NCBI GenBank assembly: GCA_022925895.1
Contig: JAKSYS010000359.1
Span: forward strand, 1-61,699
Source of the DNA: Fragilaria crotonensis
Taxonomy: Eukaryota > Bacillariophyta > Fragilariophyceae > Fragilariales > Fragilariaceae
Length of the DNA: 61,699 nt
Direction: 5' to 3'
The notes beneath the pieces were generated by a model, which was not told where the DNA came from, searched no databases, and worked only from the letters and a program-made list of their open reading frames with translations. The translations under genes were made by a program, and so were the position numbers. The stretch's first letter is position 1, and each line of letters begins with the position of its first letter. Of the stretch, positions 11,412 through 23,800 are shown one piece after another.

Positions 11412-12652
11412 ACCAATGTGTTCAGTGCGAAATGACGGTTTTTGTTGAAAGTGAGTCTACTAGACCTAGTAGCAGTGCAGCTGAGATTTGCTCGGAGTAC
11501 TATCCGTTTATACTTGAGACTTGCAACGAGCACAATTGACAGTGAAAAGGAAAAGTCGCTATTTTGGTTTATGTGAATTCACTTGGTACTGTAGGTCTAG
11601 TTCCGAGTGTCGAGCGCAGAGATGAATAGGCCGTATGCCCGCAGTATATATTGATATTAGCAATAGTACCACGTCTGGAACCGTGTACCAAAATACTACT
11701 GCTTTACATCCAGGATTATTATGTGACAATAAATGTAAATAGAAGCAACGGTAAACTGAATTTCATGAATCCGTTGTAATATGATACAAGGAAACGGATG
11801 CAGTCCCCCCGATGGTATATACGATATATTCATAAAATGTCATAAGTCTTATAATTTAAAACATATATTTGAATAAGTATAGTGTACTAGTAGGAGTACA
11901 CCAGTACCACAAGAAACGATTTTATGGTTTATCACACTGTCGGCAATGTTGCAACGCTCCAACATCCAAAATCTACAGGAGTACGCGAGTACTCTGGAGT
12001 ACGCGAATAGGATATGCCGTTATGCCTTGTTGTACCAGTACAAGTGACATGTCGTACTCCATACCTGGTATTTGTGATACTGTACGGTACTAGAACTGGA
12101 TTGCTCGCCAACCAAAAAAAGGTGTAACGCCAGAGTAATTTTTGCATATTCATTCTTCATTCCATGATTCAGGGTATAGCGGAAGTATGCCATCGAATTT
12201 TTCGTTTGAATTTCAAATTGCTGTACTGTATGTAATTGCTAGACAAGCCCACGGCAACGGCTACGGGGACCATGTAGTACTATCATGCTACCGGTACCGT
12301 AGTATGATACTATGTACAGCTGTACATAGAGAATGGGAGCACCACTTGCTCTATTGGAGGGACTGTCCAATCCTTTTACTTGTCGCATGTGACAAGATAC
12401 AAGATACCCCTTGACCAGAACAAACAGGAGCGAAGAGGGCTACTCCGAGTACATTTCAAATTGAATGGAATTTCTCAGAGGAGCTAGGTACTGTTGTACT
12501 TGCTACGGTATCAGTACAACAACATGTCCAGTGCACAAATGATACTACGAATTACGAATACTTATATTACTGTACGTAGTACGAGTACCCCGTGTACATG
12601 TTCTTTGTACACACGGAACTCTTGCGAGCTTCCCTCAAAAGTCGACACGACG
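11412..12652. other. Divergent spacer with GTAC-rich block
   Basis: About 1.2 kb without a gene. The left part is AT-rich (11640-11870). From 11876 to 12330 there is a dense block of GTACTAG, GTACCAG, GGAGTACGCGAGTAC and CTGTACTG words, with a degenerate TACTCCGAGTAC near 12441. This block sits 300-750 bases upstream of the methyltransferase-like gene start. No RNA gene is seen. Confidence 0.4.
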
Positions 12653-13582
12653 ATGAGCAATAACAGTCGCGCCTACAAGAGTCGAAAATTCGATGCACGA
12701 TGGCTTTGCTTAGCCATGTTTGTCGTGATCGCATGGACAGCGTTTCAAGGGCAGACGCAGGCGCGTCAAGATTCATCCACAATCGTTAGTCAGACAAATC
12801 GCCGCAATTTGGACCGTGTCGTGCAATTCAACCCAGGATTGCTTGTGACACCTCAACTCGTATCTCAACACAACGCAACCATCGCTGAGGCTCATCGGCT
12901 TCTGTTGGAGGGATCCAGTGATTGCACGAATAACTGCAGTCCCTTTCATGATATCCAGGTCGCATTGCCACTTTTCACGTCATCGGATGAAGAGGTTGCC
13001 CTCCTTCCCAACCGCAAGAACTGCGTGGTTTATGCTGTTGGTGTCGGCACGAACGAGGAGAAAGCACGACTTGGCGAATGGGAAGAAAAAATGACAAATA
13101 CTTGTCCCGAAGTTCATGTGTTTGATTGCAAAGTTTCCAAGTTTCCCAACAGTGTCCTGAAGAAGAAGAGCTTTACTTTTCATGCTTCATGTGTGGAGAA
13201 TGTCAATTCGAACAAGTCTCTTGCGAGTACAATGAAACAATTTGGGCACAGCAATTTGGATATCCTGAAAGTGTATATTCAGAGCAAGGATTGGGGAACC
13301 TTGGACTTGGGCGCACAACTGGAATCCATCATGCCACCACAAGTTGTTTTGCAACTTTACGCCGGATCTGCTACTGCATCCGCCGGAGCAGATTCGGCTC
13401 GGCAAGCGATCAACAAAATTTTGCTTCAAATGTATGACATCGGATACCGAGTTTCTGGCATAAAGCAAGTGAAAGACATGGCTCAAATATCTCTCGTGGC
13501 CGTGAAGGAGCCCGCGCGGAAGAAGGACACTGTGTTGTATGATCACGCTGGCGATTGCCCAGATGAACTCTCTATTTGCTAG
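12653..13582 (+). CDS. Type II membrane protein with Methyltransf_22-like domain (309 aa)
   Basis: The ATG at 12653 (GACGATGAG) is preferred because the upstream part of the open frame lies in low-complexity GTAC-rich DNA. An N-terminal basic stretch is followed by a signal anchor (WLCLAMFVVIAWTAFQG). After ~75 residues of stem comes a domain resembling Methyltransf_22 (the METTL24-like family): NCVVYAVGVGTNEE, the EVHVFDC strand, FHASCVENVN, then a LGHSNLDILK-type strand (here FGHSNLDILKVYIQSKDW). In the family this strand usually reads LK-hydrophobic-D-hydrophobic-E-G. Here the acidic residues are replaced by Y and Q-S-K, so catalysis may be lost or altered. The gene is intact and Golgi/ER location is inferred. 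Confidence 0.6.
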   Translation: MSNNSRAYKSRKFDARWLCLAMFVVIAWTAFQGQTQARQDSSTIVSQTNRRNLDRVVQFNPGLLVTPQLVSQHNATIAEAHRLLLEGSSDCTNNCSPFHDIQVALPLFTSSDEEVALLPNRKNCVVYAVGVGTNEEKARLGEWEEKMTNTCPEVHVFDCKVSKFPNSVLKKKSFTFHASCVENVNSNKSLASTMKQFGHSNLDILKVYIQSKDWGTLDLGAQLESIMPPQVVLQLYAGSATASAGADSARQAINKILLQMYDIGYRVSGIKQVKDMAQISLVAVKEPARKKDTVLYDHAGDCPDELSIC

Positions 13583-13772
13583 AGAGGTTAGATTTGTTTA
13601 TGACCGTCTGATAATCATGCATTACCTGGTACATGGTAGCTTTAGCTTTCAGCACGATGATAGCAGTACTAGTACTCGTACTGCTACTTCCGGATTCAGG
13701 ATTCTCGCTGCATATGTCATACCTTTCCTTCGAACTGCATTACTGCGTTTATTAACGTGTCTGCAGAGAGAA

Positions 13773-13785
13773 GTACTCCGAGTAC
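13773..13785. repeat. GTACTCCGAGTAC 13-mer, copy 1
   Basis: One of four exact copies of this near-palindromic word in the window, lying 7 bases outside the left target duplication of the pogo-like transposon. Confidence 0.6.
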
Positions 13786-13793
13786 TACCGGTA

Positions 13794-16700
13794 GTTTAAA
13801 CTAAGTAGTGGGTTGAAAAAAACTTTATCAACTCAAAAAAGCTCGTACGGCCCTCATGGGGGTGTCATTCGACGCGCCTTGTTCCAGCCGACAGACTGGT
13901 CAAAGAAGTTTGGGGATCCGAGTTCTTTTCGTGAGGTTACGCTTAGTCGAAGATTTCTGAGCACGAGCTTTTTTAGCATAGTAGTGGGACGACCATGCTT
14001 TGTCCGTGTTAACGGACTTACAATTTCCTGAAAAAATGTGAGTGCCGTCGACGATGACGAAAACGACCGCAAAGACCATGGTACAATTGAGTCCATTAAC
14101 ATGATTCCTCAAGATTAGGTATATATCTAGAGAATTGCATACTTAAACTGCCTCAATCGGAGGAATGTACGTTGTCCACTCACGATCGAGAGTCGCCAGT
14201 TTTGCAATGATGGCATCTGACTTCTTTAAGTCTTTCATGAGCCCCTCAGCTTTCGACTCCGGAAGTACCCATCTGATAATATCACCCCAATCCTTGTCTG
14301 TCATTCCATTGCTACCACCATCGCGATACTTTTGTAGAGCCGTCTGTGCATTGACTAGCAATTTGACACGTCGCGCAGCTCGACCCTGTGCCTGCACAGC
14401 ACTTTTCTCTGCCTCGAGGGCAACCTGTTGTTTCTGAGCACGTATAACAACACTGGCATTTACAATCCGAGTTCCACAGATGTTCCAAATCCCACCCACT
14501 GAAAATGCGCTCTTCGTCTCAAGCAGTTGATTCACTTGTTCCTCTTCATCGACGACCCTCTCCATTCGCTTTGCAACAGGTATGCTTGCATCGAAGACAC
14601 CTGCATTGAATCCACGACGCCTTGCCAATGTTACCAAATGATCATACTGGTCTTGGAGGTCCTCAAGTTCAGCAGATTTTGCGTCACCTTGTTCACCAAT
14701 CTCATGCCTCACCTTCTTGTGCTTGAGACAGTTACGAGTGAAGGGCACAAAGCCAACCTTTTCCCAAGACGAAACAATTCTTTCCTTGGTAAAAAATTTA
14801 TCGAATGGCTTCATATCAATTGGATCATCGTCATAACCGTTCACGACAATTGAGAGATCCTCGAACCCAATAGACAATGGTGTCGATACGACAGCAGCAC
14901 CAGTACTAGCACCATTTCTGTTGATGCGGCGATGCTCTTCGATCTCGCGACCGCGGAGCATGAGCTTCCGCGTCAGCAGTGTCTCACCCCGAGCGTACGT
15001 TGCTGCCTTGAATCCTTGATACATCACGTCCATCTCTTGCTGGACGGACGTGGCATTTGGGAGACCCAATAGAATGAGGAGCCCCTTTTCCGCAAGCTCA
15101 GCACGTTTGGTGATGCTCTCGTCCGAGGCCACCATTCGGCCAGGGCCAGCATCGACCTTCAAAATCACCGGGCCACAAAGAAGTCGACCTGTAGGAAGAC
15201 AAAGACAAAGAAGGAACAAGAATTGAGAGACTAGAAGGGCAATGTACAACAGGCATCACGTCACGAGTTCAAAAGAAATGCACACTCACCAGTTTCGGGA
15301 TCGAATTTAACTGTTTTAGATATGTTAGGATAAAGGGGTAGAACGACTTGTTCTATATAGTCATTGAACAGAGAGTCATCCATTGACCCACTTGAGCGGA
15401 CCGAAACAAAACTTCCAGACTGCACTCGTGATGGACATCCAAATCGGCCTTCCACATTCGGAAGGCCATCAAGCCAACTCACTCTTACCCGATAGTTTGC
15501 GTCGATGGTCGCTGATGAATCAAAGATATACATTGGAGGAAGTACTTCGCCAGCAGCGTTAGTAGCATAGACGCCGGTCACGTGCCTACCTGCTTTGACC
15601 GTACGCTTGTATCCTCGCTGCAGGTTAGGATTGTGATACATGGTCGACCGTGGTCCACCCTTCTCGGTCGTAATAGAGAGGTCGTGGTGGGTTTCATCCA
15701 TGTTCAATATGCGGCGCTTGACATCGTCACCACCACGTTGTGGCGAACCAAAATCAACTTCAGAAATCAACTCACCGCGTTCATTCACAACTGCATTGTC
15801 AGATACAAGCCCAGAAGCAATCAAGTCAAGTTTTGCATCGTCAAACCACTTCTGTAAGTTGTTGTACGTTGTCCATCTGAGACGAGCGTCTTCGCCAGTC
15901 GCTACATTTGCTGCTTGAAGCTTCTCAGGATGCGTTTTGCGAAGCCTTCTCCAAGCTGATTCCATCTTGAACTTGCCCTCGTATTGAGTGCCGAGCACAG
16001 CAGCTCCCATAACCATCTTGAAGTCGTTTCCACGAAGCTCACCACCGTTGCCTACCTGGCTAACTTCGGAATGCGTTGCAGTAAGATCAATGAGCAAGTC
16101 GGGGATTTTCGATGCTGGCCCTCTCTTGCAAGGGCTCACTCCAATATGACCGTTTTGAACTGCTCTATGCAGTGTAGTTCTCGTCAGCTTCCTCTTTCCC
16201 TTTTGATAAAGTAGGCCGTACTTACGGTTCAACCTTGTTGCAATACTAGGAACAGACTCACCGGATTTTGTTTTCTTGTCTCGCTTCGCTGCAACTGCAA
16301 TAGTGCCTTCTTTGAAGGCCGCCTTGAATCGATTGTAGTACTCAGCTGACTCTTCCTTTGCCACAAGATTGGCGTGCGTTTTTTGTTTGGATGACTTTCT
16401 TGTTTTCCTCGCGAGGAAAGAAGAGGAGAAGAAGGAAGACGAGGATGATGCAACACCGGTAATAGAGGAGCTGCTGCCACTCCTGGCAGCAGGAGCGTTG
16501 TCCTCGTTGTCAACACCAGCCCGTGACGCCACACCTCCGACCTCGCCCTCCGCACCCGATGATGGCTCCGTCAAGGGCGATGTGCTTGTTGTTTCTGTAC
16601 CATCCTCATCATCAATATCAGGACACTCAATTACCATTCCCAGTGCCCTCCTCTCCGATGCAAGCTTCCTGTTCTTTTGAACATAGTAATGCAACAATTG

Positions 16701-17276
16701 TGGACTGATGTTGTTATGAAGATTGCAAGCACGAAGAGCTTCATCGAGATGCAGCTTATTGATGATTACCTGCGAAATATTTAGTGGTACAGATTCTCAG
16801 TGGACGAAGATACAATTTTGGTGGCGTATCCAAGACTGCCGTTGCCAAAAATTTCATTTCACAACAGCATTTTCAGATGATGATATTTAGACGAAACTCA
16901 CCATTTTGGCGGCCTCTGCAACGGTGTACACCTTCGCCTTCTTCTTATCTATTGATGATGGTGCAGCATCAAGCCCATACTTAGGAGTCTTTCGCTTCCT
17001 CGGCATGATCAAAAAATGAGCACATGTTTTCAGGAAATGGTTTTCGCCGCGCCCAAAATTGTGGCGCACTTCAGGCTTCCGTAACTTTCACTTCAGGTCC
17101 CGTACGAAGTAAGAGTCTACAGAACCTCTCTACCAAATACGCTCGTGGTAAAGATTGGTAGAGGCAAAAAGAGAAGTCTTCCTGCATGAATACATCGATA
17201 ATCGATGGAATCTGGAGTCGTCTGAGATCGTCCCACTACTTTTTGATATTCGAGGGTCCCACTATATAGTTTAAAC
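13794..17276 (-). mobile_element. Complete pogo/Tc1-type DNA transposon (3483 bp)
   Basis: Terminal inverted repeats are GTTTAAACTAAGTAGTGGG on the left and its complement with two mismatches (reading GTTTAAACTATATAGTGGG) on the right. They are flanked by TA on both sides (13792-13793 and 17277-17278), the target duplication typical of Tc1/mariner/pogo elements. A subterminal inverted repeat AGTAGTGGGACGA occurs at 13980-13992 and, inverted, at 17228-17240; its first nine bases also recur in the terminal repeats. The element encodes one three-exon transposase on the minus strand with no frame breaks, so it may be a recently active autonomous copy. Confidence 0.85.
14143..17006 (-). CDS. Pogo-like DDD transposase, three exons (876 aa)
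   Basis: Exons 17006-16902, 16769-15290 and 15188-14143 (complement). The introns of 132 and 101 nt start GTGAGT and end CGCAG and CTACAG. Joining them gives one open frame. The N-terminus (PRKRKTPKYG) is basic; a helix-turn-helix-like region crosses the first intron (YTVAEAAKM, then VIINKLHLDEALRACNL). An acidic/Ser-rich linker follows. The catalytic core has NMDETHHDLS (Asp near 393), VILKVDAGPGR (Asp near 541) and LPNATSVQQEMD (Asp near 582). The last equals the PNTTSxxQPMD motif of pogo/CENP-B-type transposases. Forty residues separate the last two Asp. A long C-terminal extension ends ATLDREWTTYIPP. It catalyses cut-and-paste transposition. Confidence 0.85.
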
Positions 17277-17278
17277 TA

Positions 17279-17821
17279 GTAGTGTACATGTATATGACGT
17301 ACATCATATATGTAAACATACAGGAAGTAATTAGTATGTTATATGCGATGTCCTGATCGACGTCATTTCACTTCATTTCAATGGCACCCGCTTATTCGTT
17401 GTCGATGTCTGACATAGCGGATATCGATATAGTATTTGTAGTACACTTGGTATAACTTTATAACGTACAAGTAGTGCGTGCTTGAGAACCTTACAGTACC
17501 TTGTCTACTATTACTACTCTAGCTAGTAGACGTTGTGAAACCATGTTTCTACTCGTACTACAGTATTATGTAGTAGCTCCATTTACATATCACATATACA
17601 TACATGTTATGTTGATTTCATCAATTTGAATTGGAGGCGAGACAGGCTTCGAGGCCAGTGGTATGACTGTCGACAAGGAAAACAACGATTAAACTTTTCT
17701 CACAATCCATCGCGCATCATCGAGCGTCGACGTATCGGTCCTTAACCGAGGTTCTTCTCAGCTAGAGTCACAAAAATCGCCAAAGAGGCTGTCTCTTGTG
17801 TCCTTTCACATCATATTCTTC
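17279..17821. other. Spacer between transposon and nuclear-protein gene
   Basis: AT-rich stretch with many short TA/GTAC words (17280-17600) and no gene. It presumably holds the promoter of the gene starting at 17822. Confidence 0.35.
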
Positions 17822-19634
17822 ATGGAGGTAATACTAGAAACACCGTTGAGGAGTACTCCGAGTTCAGGTGAAGATGAGAAGTGGAAAGCTACTCCGGAAG
17901 GGGTGGAACGACAACCACTGCTTCCTATATCGTCCAGTCGCAAGAAGCGGCAAGTCTACGAGGATTCTTCAGCTACAAAGAGGCCTCGTCTAGAAGTTGA
18001 TGATGTCTTCTTAAAGCCACATGATGTCGAGGCACGCATTCGTATGATCTTCCCTAAGGATGACGTAGTTGGAAAGGTAAGCGCCCTGTTACATTTCATT
18101 GATAATCAATGCTCGTCGTTATTAACCTGAAAACCACCGATTCGAAAACTAGCCATGCATGTCGGCGCGTCTATTTGCATGTTACACATTAGTCTCGGAA
18201 CTGCCACAATCAAATGACCATGCACCAGGTCGTACGACAAGGCGAGGTCATTCTTCCCAACATCCCATCCTCGGCTTGTTACAGTCGTTTGTTCACGTGG
18301 AAAGTTCATCCTTGGGGCAAACAGTTGAAAAGAAAACCGTACAATTCTCAGCGTACGAAGGATCAGCTACTCGACCCCCTCGTGATTCCGTTTTGGGGTC
18401 GCACATTCCACGTCATGTCAACATTAATGCCATGGTACTCGCCCTGGAACAAGTGAATGCGATGTTGCGCCAGTCTGATAATGAGAGAAAGGAGGCGTTG
18501 ATCAGCCTCCAAGCATTGAGCAAGTTTTTGAACCAGATTGAAGGTGCCGAGGAAGGTAAGAAGCTACGAGAAGTATGTGCCAAAAGTATGCCTTTTCATT
18601 GGGATCCCCAACGATTTCGAAAGGCAGCTAGACTGTACCATCGGGACGTCGAGAAACTTTGCCAATGCATGGAAAACAATGCTAGTCTCAACGAGGCCGA
18701 TGTTCAACTAAATCTGGAAAAGAAGTTAGCTGAGTCGTTGGGACGAGCGATTAGGTATCACCTGCGGCGTTTCTTTAATTCAATCTATGGAAGAGTCATT
18801 GAAGACCCAGGACTGACCGAAGCGCCCTTCAAACGCCAATCCAAGATTCACGAAATCTTGCGAATGACGCTTCCTTCTTGGTACAATGCGGGAGCTCATT
18901 CGGCAGTTGCTGATGGATCTGTTTCGTCTGTCTTCGCGCTGGCAATTGAAACAATTGAACGTGAGTTTGGAGTCGAGCCGTTCCTAGCGATTGAGTTCAA
19001 GGTCCCCGACATCCCTGAAAGTTTCTGCCAAAGCGAAGTGTCGCAGCGAGGGCTTTGTGGACGCTCTAAAGCATCCTTATCGGAAAGCGACGTGGAAACT
19101 ATCTTGTCCGAAACTTGTGCCGCGCAAGGATTCCTGGCCGGTGGCAAGGCCTGTCGCTTTGTAAGCGAACTCCTGAACTGGCCCGGTGTCAATGAGGAGA
19201 TTACTCGGCTGGGTGGATGGGGCATAATAGAACAATGTGCCAAGCAATTTCGCGCGTTTCATCTCGATCGCGTATCGCCACACGAAGTCCACTTTGTACT
19301 GCTCTCGGACATGGCGCTCTTACGTGAACGTGTCCAACAATGTGAACAGGCCATGGAACATGCGTTGGAAAGGTGTACAACCGCACTAAATGATCAGTGG
19401 GTGCGCTTCGACTGTGACAATACCAAGAAAGGAAAGTCGGTGCCGATTATTGGCGTTCTTCGAGACTTGCTTCTTGAGGGGCTCAAGGCACACATGTTCC
19501 CGAACGTCGCGAAGCCGGAAGTTGACGAGCAGGAGGATTGCACATCCGCAGTTACGGAAGTGGAATGCCTGGACGATACTCTTGCATCAGCCGGCGACGA
19601 AAAGGAAAATTGTCGCATCGAGACGTTGGCATAG
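17822..19634 (+). CDS. Helical, probably nuclear protein of unknown family, one intron
   Basis: The start at ATG 17822 is the first ATG in the frame. Exon 1 (17822-18076) carries basic clusters SRKKRQVYEDSS and TKRPRLE that resemble a bipartite nuclear signal. A donor GTAAGC at 18077 and an acceptor CTAG ending at 18152 give a 76-nt intron that keeps the frame; a second acceptor at 18192 would not. Exon 2 runs to TAG at 19632-19634 and is mostly predicted helix (ALEQVNAMLRQSDNERKEAL, KLREVCAKSMPFHWDPQRF, LEKKLAESLGRAIRYHLRRF) with an acidic tail. I do not recognise the family. The segment 18153-18400 is the least certain part of the model. The stop lies 38 bases before the LTR retrotransposon. 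Confidence 0.55.
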
Positions 19635-19672
19635 TATGTAACCGCTATTCTTGTTGAACTCGATGCTACTAC

Positions 19673-20576
19673 TGATAGACTTCCAGTATCGCCCTACATA
19701 TTTTTACATCTATCCCGATCCCTAACTGTCGCCCGTGTGCACAGTAAAACGTTACATCCGTGCTCCAGTAACCAGTGCGACACTGCACGACTGGAATCAA
19801 ATCTCTCGTCGTTTGAATTTCATGTTCATCTCATCCCATGAGATTGAACACTCATTTTCAAACGAGACTCAACGCCTTGTGTACCGACGACCACACCGCG
19901 GCACGAAACGACGTCTCCGAGAAACGAGGAGTGTTCCTCATTGTTCCCAGGAACACTCCCCTTCATTCAGACCTCTCATCTGTTGCACCTCCTCACTCTT
20001 CTCACAATTGTCGAAATTACTCATTTTAGTGCCACTTACCTTTTTTCTGCACATACTGTGAATACTGCACATCATGAATGAAATTGACCATGACCCATGA
20101 CGAATTTTTACCGCCGGTCGTCAAATTGTCAACCTCACCATACTGTACATATTTCAGTAGTCAGTACGACGGTACTCACTATTACGACAGCACACAACAC
20201 GGCAATCAGTACAGCAGTACTTTTTGCACATCACTTCATCTGCCCGGCCATAGTCCGTGCACGTCTGAGTCTATCGTTACCGTACATAACGATAAACTAT
20301 TAGACAGTGCCCACTATGACCAAAGCGATATTATTACTAGTCAGTCCCTCGCACATTTATGTAGCGATAGACCGACAGATAGTATACGTATCGTTGTCTG
20401 TAGCGGTAGACAGCATTGTATTGCTGTACCGTTTATAGACACACTAAGCAGTAGTCAGTGTCGTACTAGACACTTACCTACTGGGGGCGTACCCCGTAAC
20501 GGTTACGTCCTGGTTCTTAACCCGAACCTTACGCCGACCTGCGCGTCGACAGGTTCCGTTAACCCGAACCATATCA
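19673..20576 (+). repeat. 5' LTR of gag-only element
   Basis: Starts TGATAGACTTCCAG and ends CCGAACCATATCA. It contains a 10-bp stem (GGAGTGTTCC at 19928-19937, inverted at 19950-19959) and several short palindromes such as CGTAACGGTTACG near 20497. A reading frame stays open from 20078 through the end of the LTR into gag, but translation of that part is doubtful. Confidence 0.88.
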
Positions 20577-20839
20577 TGGTTGCTCGCCAGGCTTCTATCC
20601 TGGCCGGTCGCCGGGTTCCCTCCCCGGAAACTCCGACCACTCTCAATTTAAATTTGGTGCCTAGCACCGATTTAAATTGCTCTAACCCTTGTTCTTTTTC
20701 ATTCCAGCCCTCACCCAATACCAGCAGTACATGTCCCTACTGCTGGGAGAAAGAAATTCTCATTCCTTGCGCTCACTTTTTTTTGCAAAACTTGTCTAAC
20801 ACAACTCACCCTTCATCCTCAAACTTTGCAACTCTCACC

Positions 20840-23800
20840 ATGGTCAACCCAGCACTAACCCATTTGCCTCCAACTGAGGCCAACTGCCCTCCCTCCGCCC
20901 ACTGTGTCAAGCCAATGAAGCACATGGCGAACTATGTCGCCGCCGACAGCAACATTACAGCTCCTTTTGATGCACTCAAAAATGCTGCCCTACCTTTCAA
21001 GAAGCATTCCTTTTCCTATGTTGCAACAACTAACACTTCTTCTATTGCTGAATCTAACACCTACAGGCCCAAGAAGAGCCCCAAGCAAGCTCCAGGCCAT
21101 TTTCAGCGCACCGCAACGGCCCTGACTCCTGAGCAAGAGTCCGCCGTCATCTCGCGTTTCCTTGAAACCATCGATCAAGAACGCCTCCAAGGTCAAGACA
21201 CCAACAACAGAGTTAACTACGCCTGCGAACTCTCCTACGAAGCAGGATCTACCGATATGGGTCGCTCCCATTCTCTTTCCATCGAAAACGGCGCCATCAA
21301 CGACATCGCAGCCGCCGAACTCCAAGACAATCAAGACAACAACGCGCGCAATACCTTCGCTTCCACCATCATCCCGCGCCAAGAAGACCCCCAACTTGCC
21401 TCCTACAAAAGGCCTATCAAGAACCAACGTGTCAGATTCAATTTTAACGTCGAAACCATCAAGATCAAGAACAACAATGAAGTCGCGAAATGCGACTCTT
21501 TCAAGATTCCGGCGACGAATGCCGAAGACCTCCACTACGACAAGAGGGGTATCATCCAAACCGCCTTGAAAAGGCTCTCCAATGCATGTCCTCAATCAAA
21601 ATTCCGACGAATACTCGAGGAGAAATCGTCGAACAGTGGACTGCATCAAAGAATTAGCGCAGAACGTACGTTTAATACGCCGTGCAAGCGCGAAGCTCGC
21701 AAGAGCGATTCTGACGACGACATCACATCAAGCGAAGCCAGAGCTTCCCACAACATGTCTTCTTTCCTTCAGGCACCAAGAATTGGCGGAGAACGAGCGA
21801 AAACAATAATGGCAATAATGGACAAGTTCCAAGTCCAAAATTGCAAATTCTCCTCTGAGTGCCTCTCCAAGTCTCCAGAACTGCTGAATCCACCTACAAG
21901 TGCTACAATGATGCAGCTTCCTATGAGATTGGAAGAATTTCACAGAATTTTCTTCCCAACTTCACCTGAGAATGTCATCCCATTCCTCAAGCACCATATT
22001 AATGTGGTCACACACGATGGCAAACTCACTTTCCCTGTGACCCCTCCGGTTACAACTTCCCATCAAACTGTCAGCACTTCAATTGCTACTCAGAATGATG
22101 AGAACACCCCCGTCCACAGTGACGCCATCAATGGCCCCCTTCCGCACGACGGAATCGGTCCGATGTCCGAACGCGATCCCGGAATTGAAAATGCCGTTAA
22201 CCCCAACTTCAACGACGACATTTCCGATAACGGCCTTGACATAGGTAACATGTCATGCGGAATCCGTTCGAAACGATTGATCACAGAGATTTTCATCAAG
22301 ACTCCCCCGGACGAGAAATCGAAATTCCCTACGTCGAATTCCCCTCCCACGCCGCCCTACACAGACAAGACTCCCGCGGACACCACCTACGAATCTGCGG
22401 ACATGCTGACGACTACGATTCCAGCACAGACACAGACAACGTCCGCCTTCCGCCACCCGCCGGACACCAAGATCTACCGTGACTCAGACATCAAGCACAA
22501 CAAGAAAACTACCCGATTCTCAGTCACACTTCCACAATTTTTGAACAGAAAGCCTTCAGCTTTTGAAAGCTGCAATCCCTTCAGTTTTCTGTCAATTGCT
22601 GAGAACTCTCACAAGTTGCATCCCACCACCGACAGCGCCTCCGATTGCCTACTATCTACGACTACAGGCCTCACCAACTTGAACAAGACAATGTCACACA
22701 ATCACCCAGAATACCCATACACAAACAAGACACCAGAGACACTCCTTCATGTCATTCCTGGTGAGTCTAGTTATGTGTGTTCAAATGATGAAAACAAAGA
22801 AAAATCTATTACTTGCAACTCACTTACTCCTCCTGGCCACAGACACAATGATGTGAATGTAGCAACAGAGGATTATTGCAATGTGATAAGGTATGAATTG
22901 GATCAACAACAAAGTCCTTGCAAACACAATGCCCTTGCTGTTTTAACTCCCAGATCATTACAGACATCAACAACAAACGCTCCGTCAACCAAAAATGCAC
23001 CTCCAGAAGAAGCAAATGCTCACCAAGAAGTGCACCAACCAATGTTTGCAAACACGCCAACTAATTGTGAAACATTTTTGATGACAATGAGCATGAAAAC
23101 AATGATGATGATCTGCCTCAAACTTCCTTAACCTCCCCAGATGGTGCCCTGACATCATCAACCAGAACCGACTTCACATATCCACCGATTGAAGACCTCA
23201 CAAGGACGCTCCTGAAATATGCCAAGATTGCAAACCTTCAGAACTTAGCTTCCCAACTGACCTTCTCTCACGAAGACGACAATTCAATGCCTTCATGGAT
23301 AACCTCCGAATCATATGCAGCATATCACCATGGACACGCCAAGTCTTTGACCTTTGGCCGAGACAAATCAATTACTCTCATCCATGTGTTGGTATTGCAA
23401 TCTTCAATCTGATTTTCACCAACATCTGTGAGCCCTGCCAGACACACATTATTGACTGTTCCCCAGATGCCAGAACAGCCATTCTGACTCTAAGACGTCA
23501 CTGTGCACCGCTCACCCAAGATCACATTGAACGCACGCGAATCCTTCTACTCCATCAAGCAAGGACATCAAGAAGTTGCAACATCCTACTTGAATCGCAT
23601 TCGGACATTATCGCGCGACTGTTATCACGCCGGAATCACAAACACCGATGCTGATATAATCAAACGAGCCATTCATGGCGGCAGCAATCACCACTTTACG
23701 CTGCTTCCTACCAACGCTTTGATGCCGACATCCGTCGAGCAGAATTACATGACAAAGAACTACCAACATTTGCGGAACTTGAGAGCCACTTATTGAATAT

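Noticed and set aside
16369-16680. Plus-strand open frame antisense to the transposase
   Set aside because: It is the shadow of a Ser/acidic-rich linker in the real minus-strand gene and has no recognisable content.
18193-18456. Alternative acceptor and frame for the nuclear-protein gene
   Set aside because: The acceptor at 18192 puts exon 2 out of frame with the long downstream coding region, whereas 18152 keeps it.
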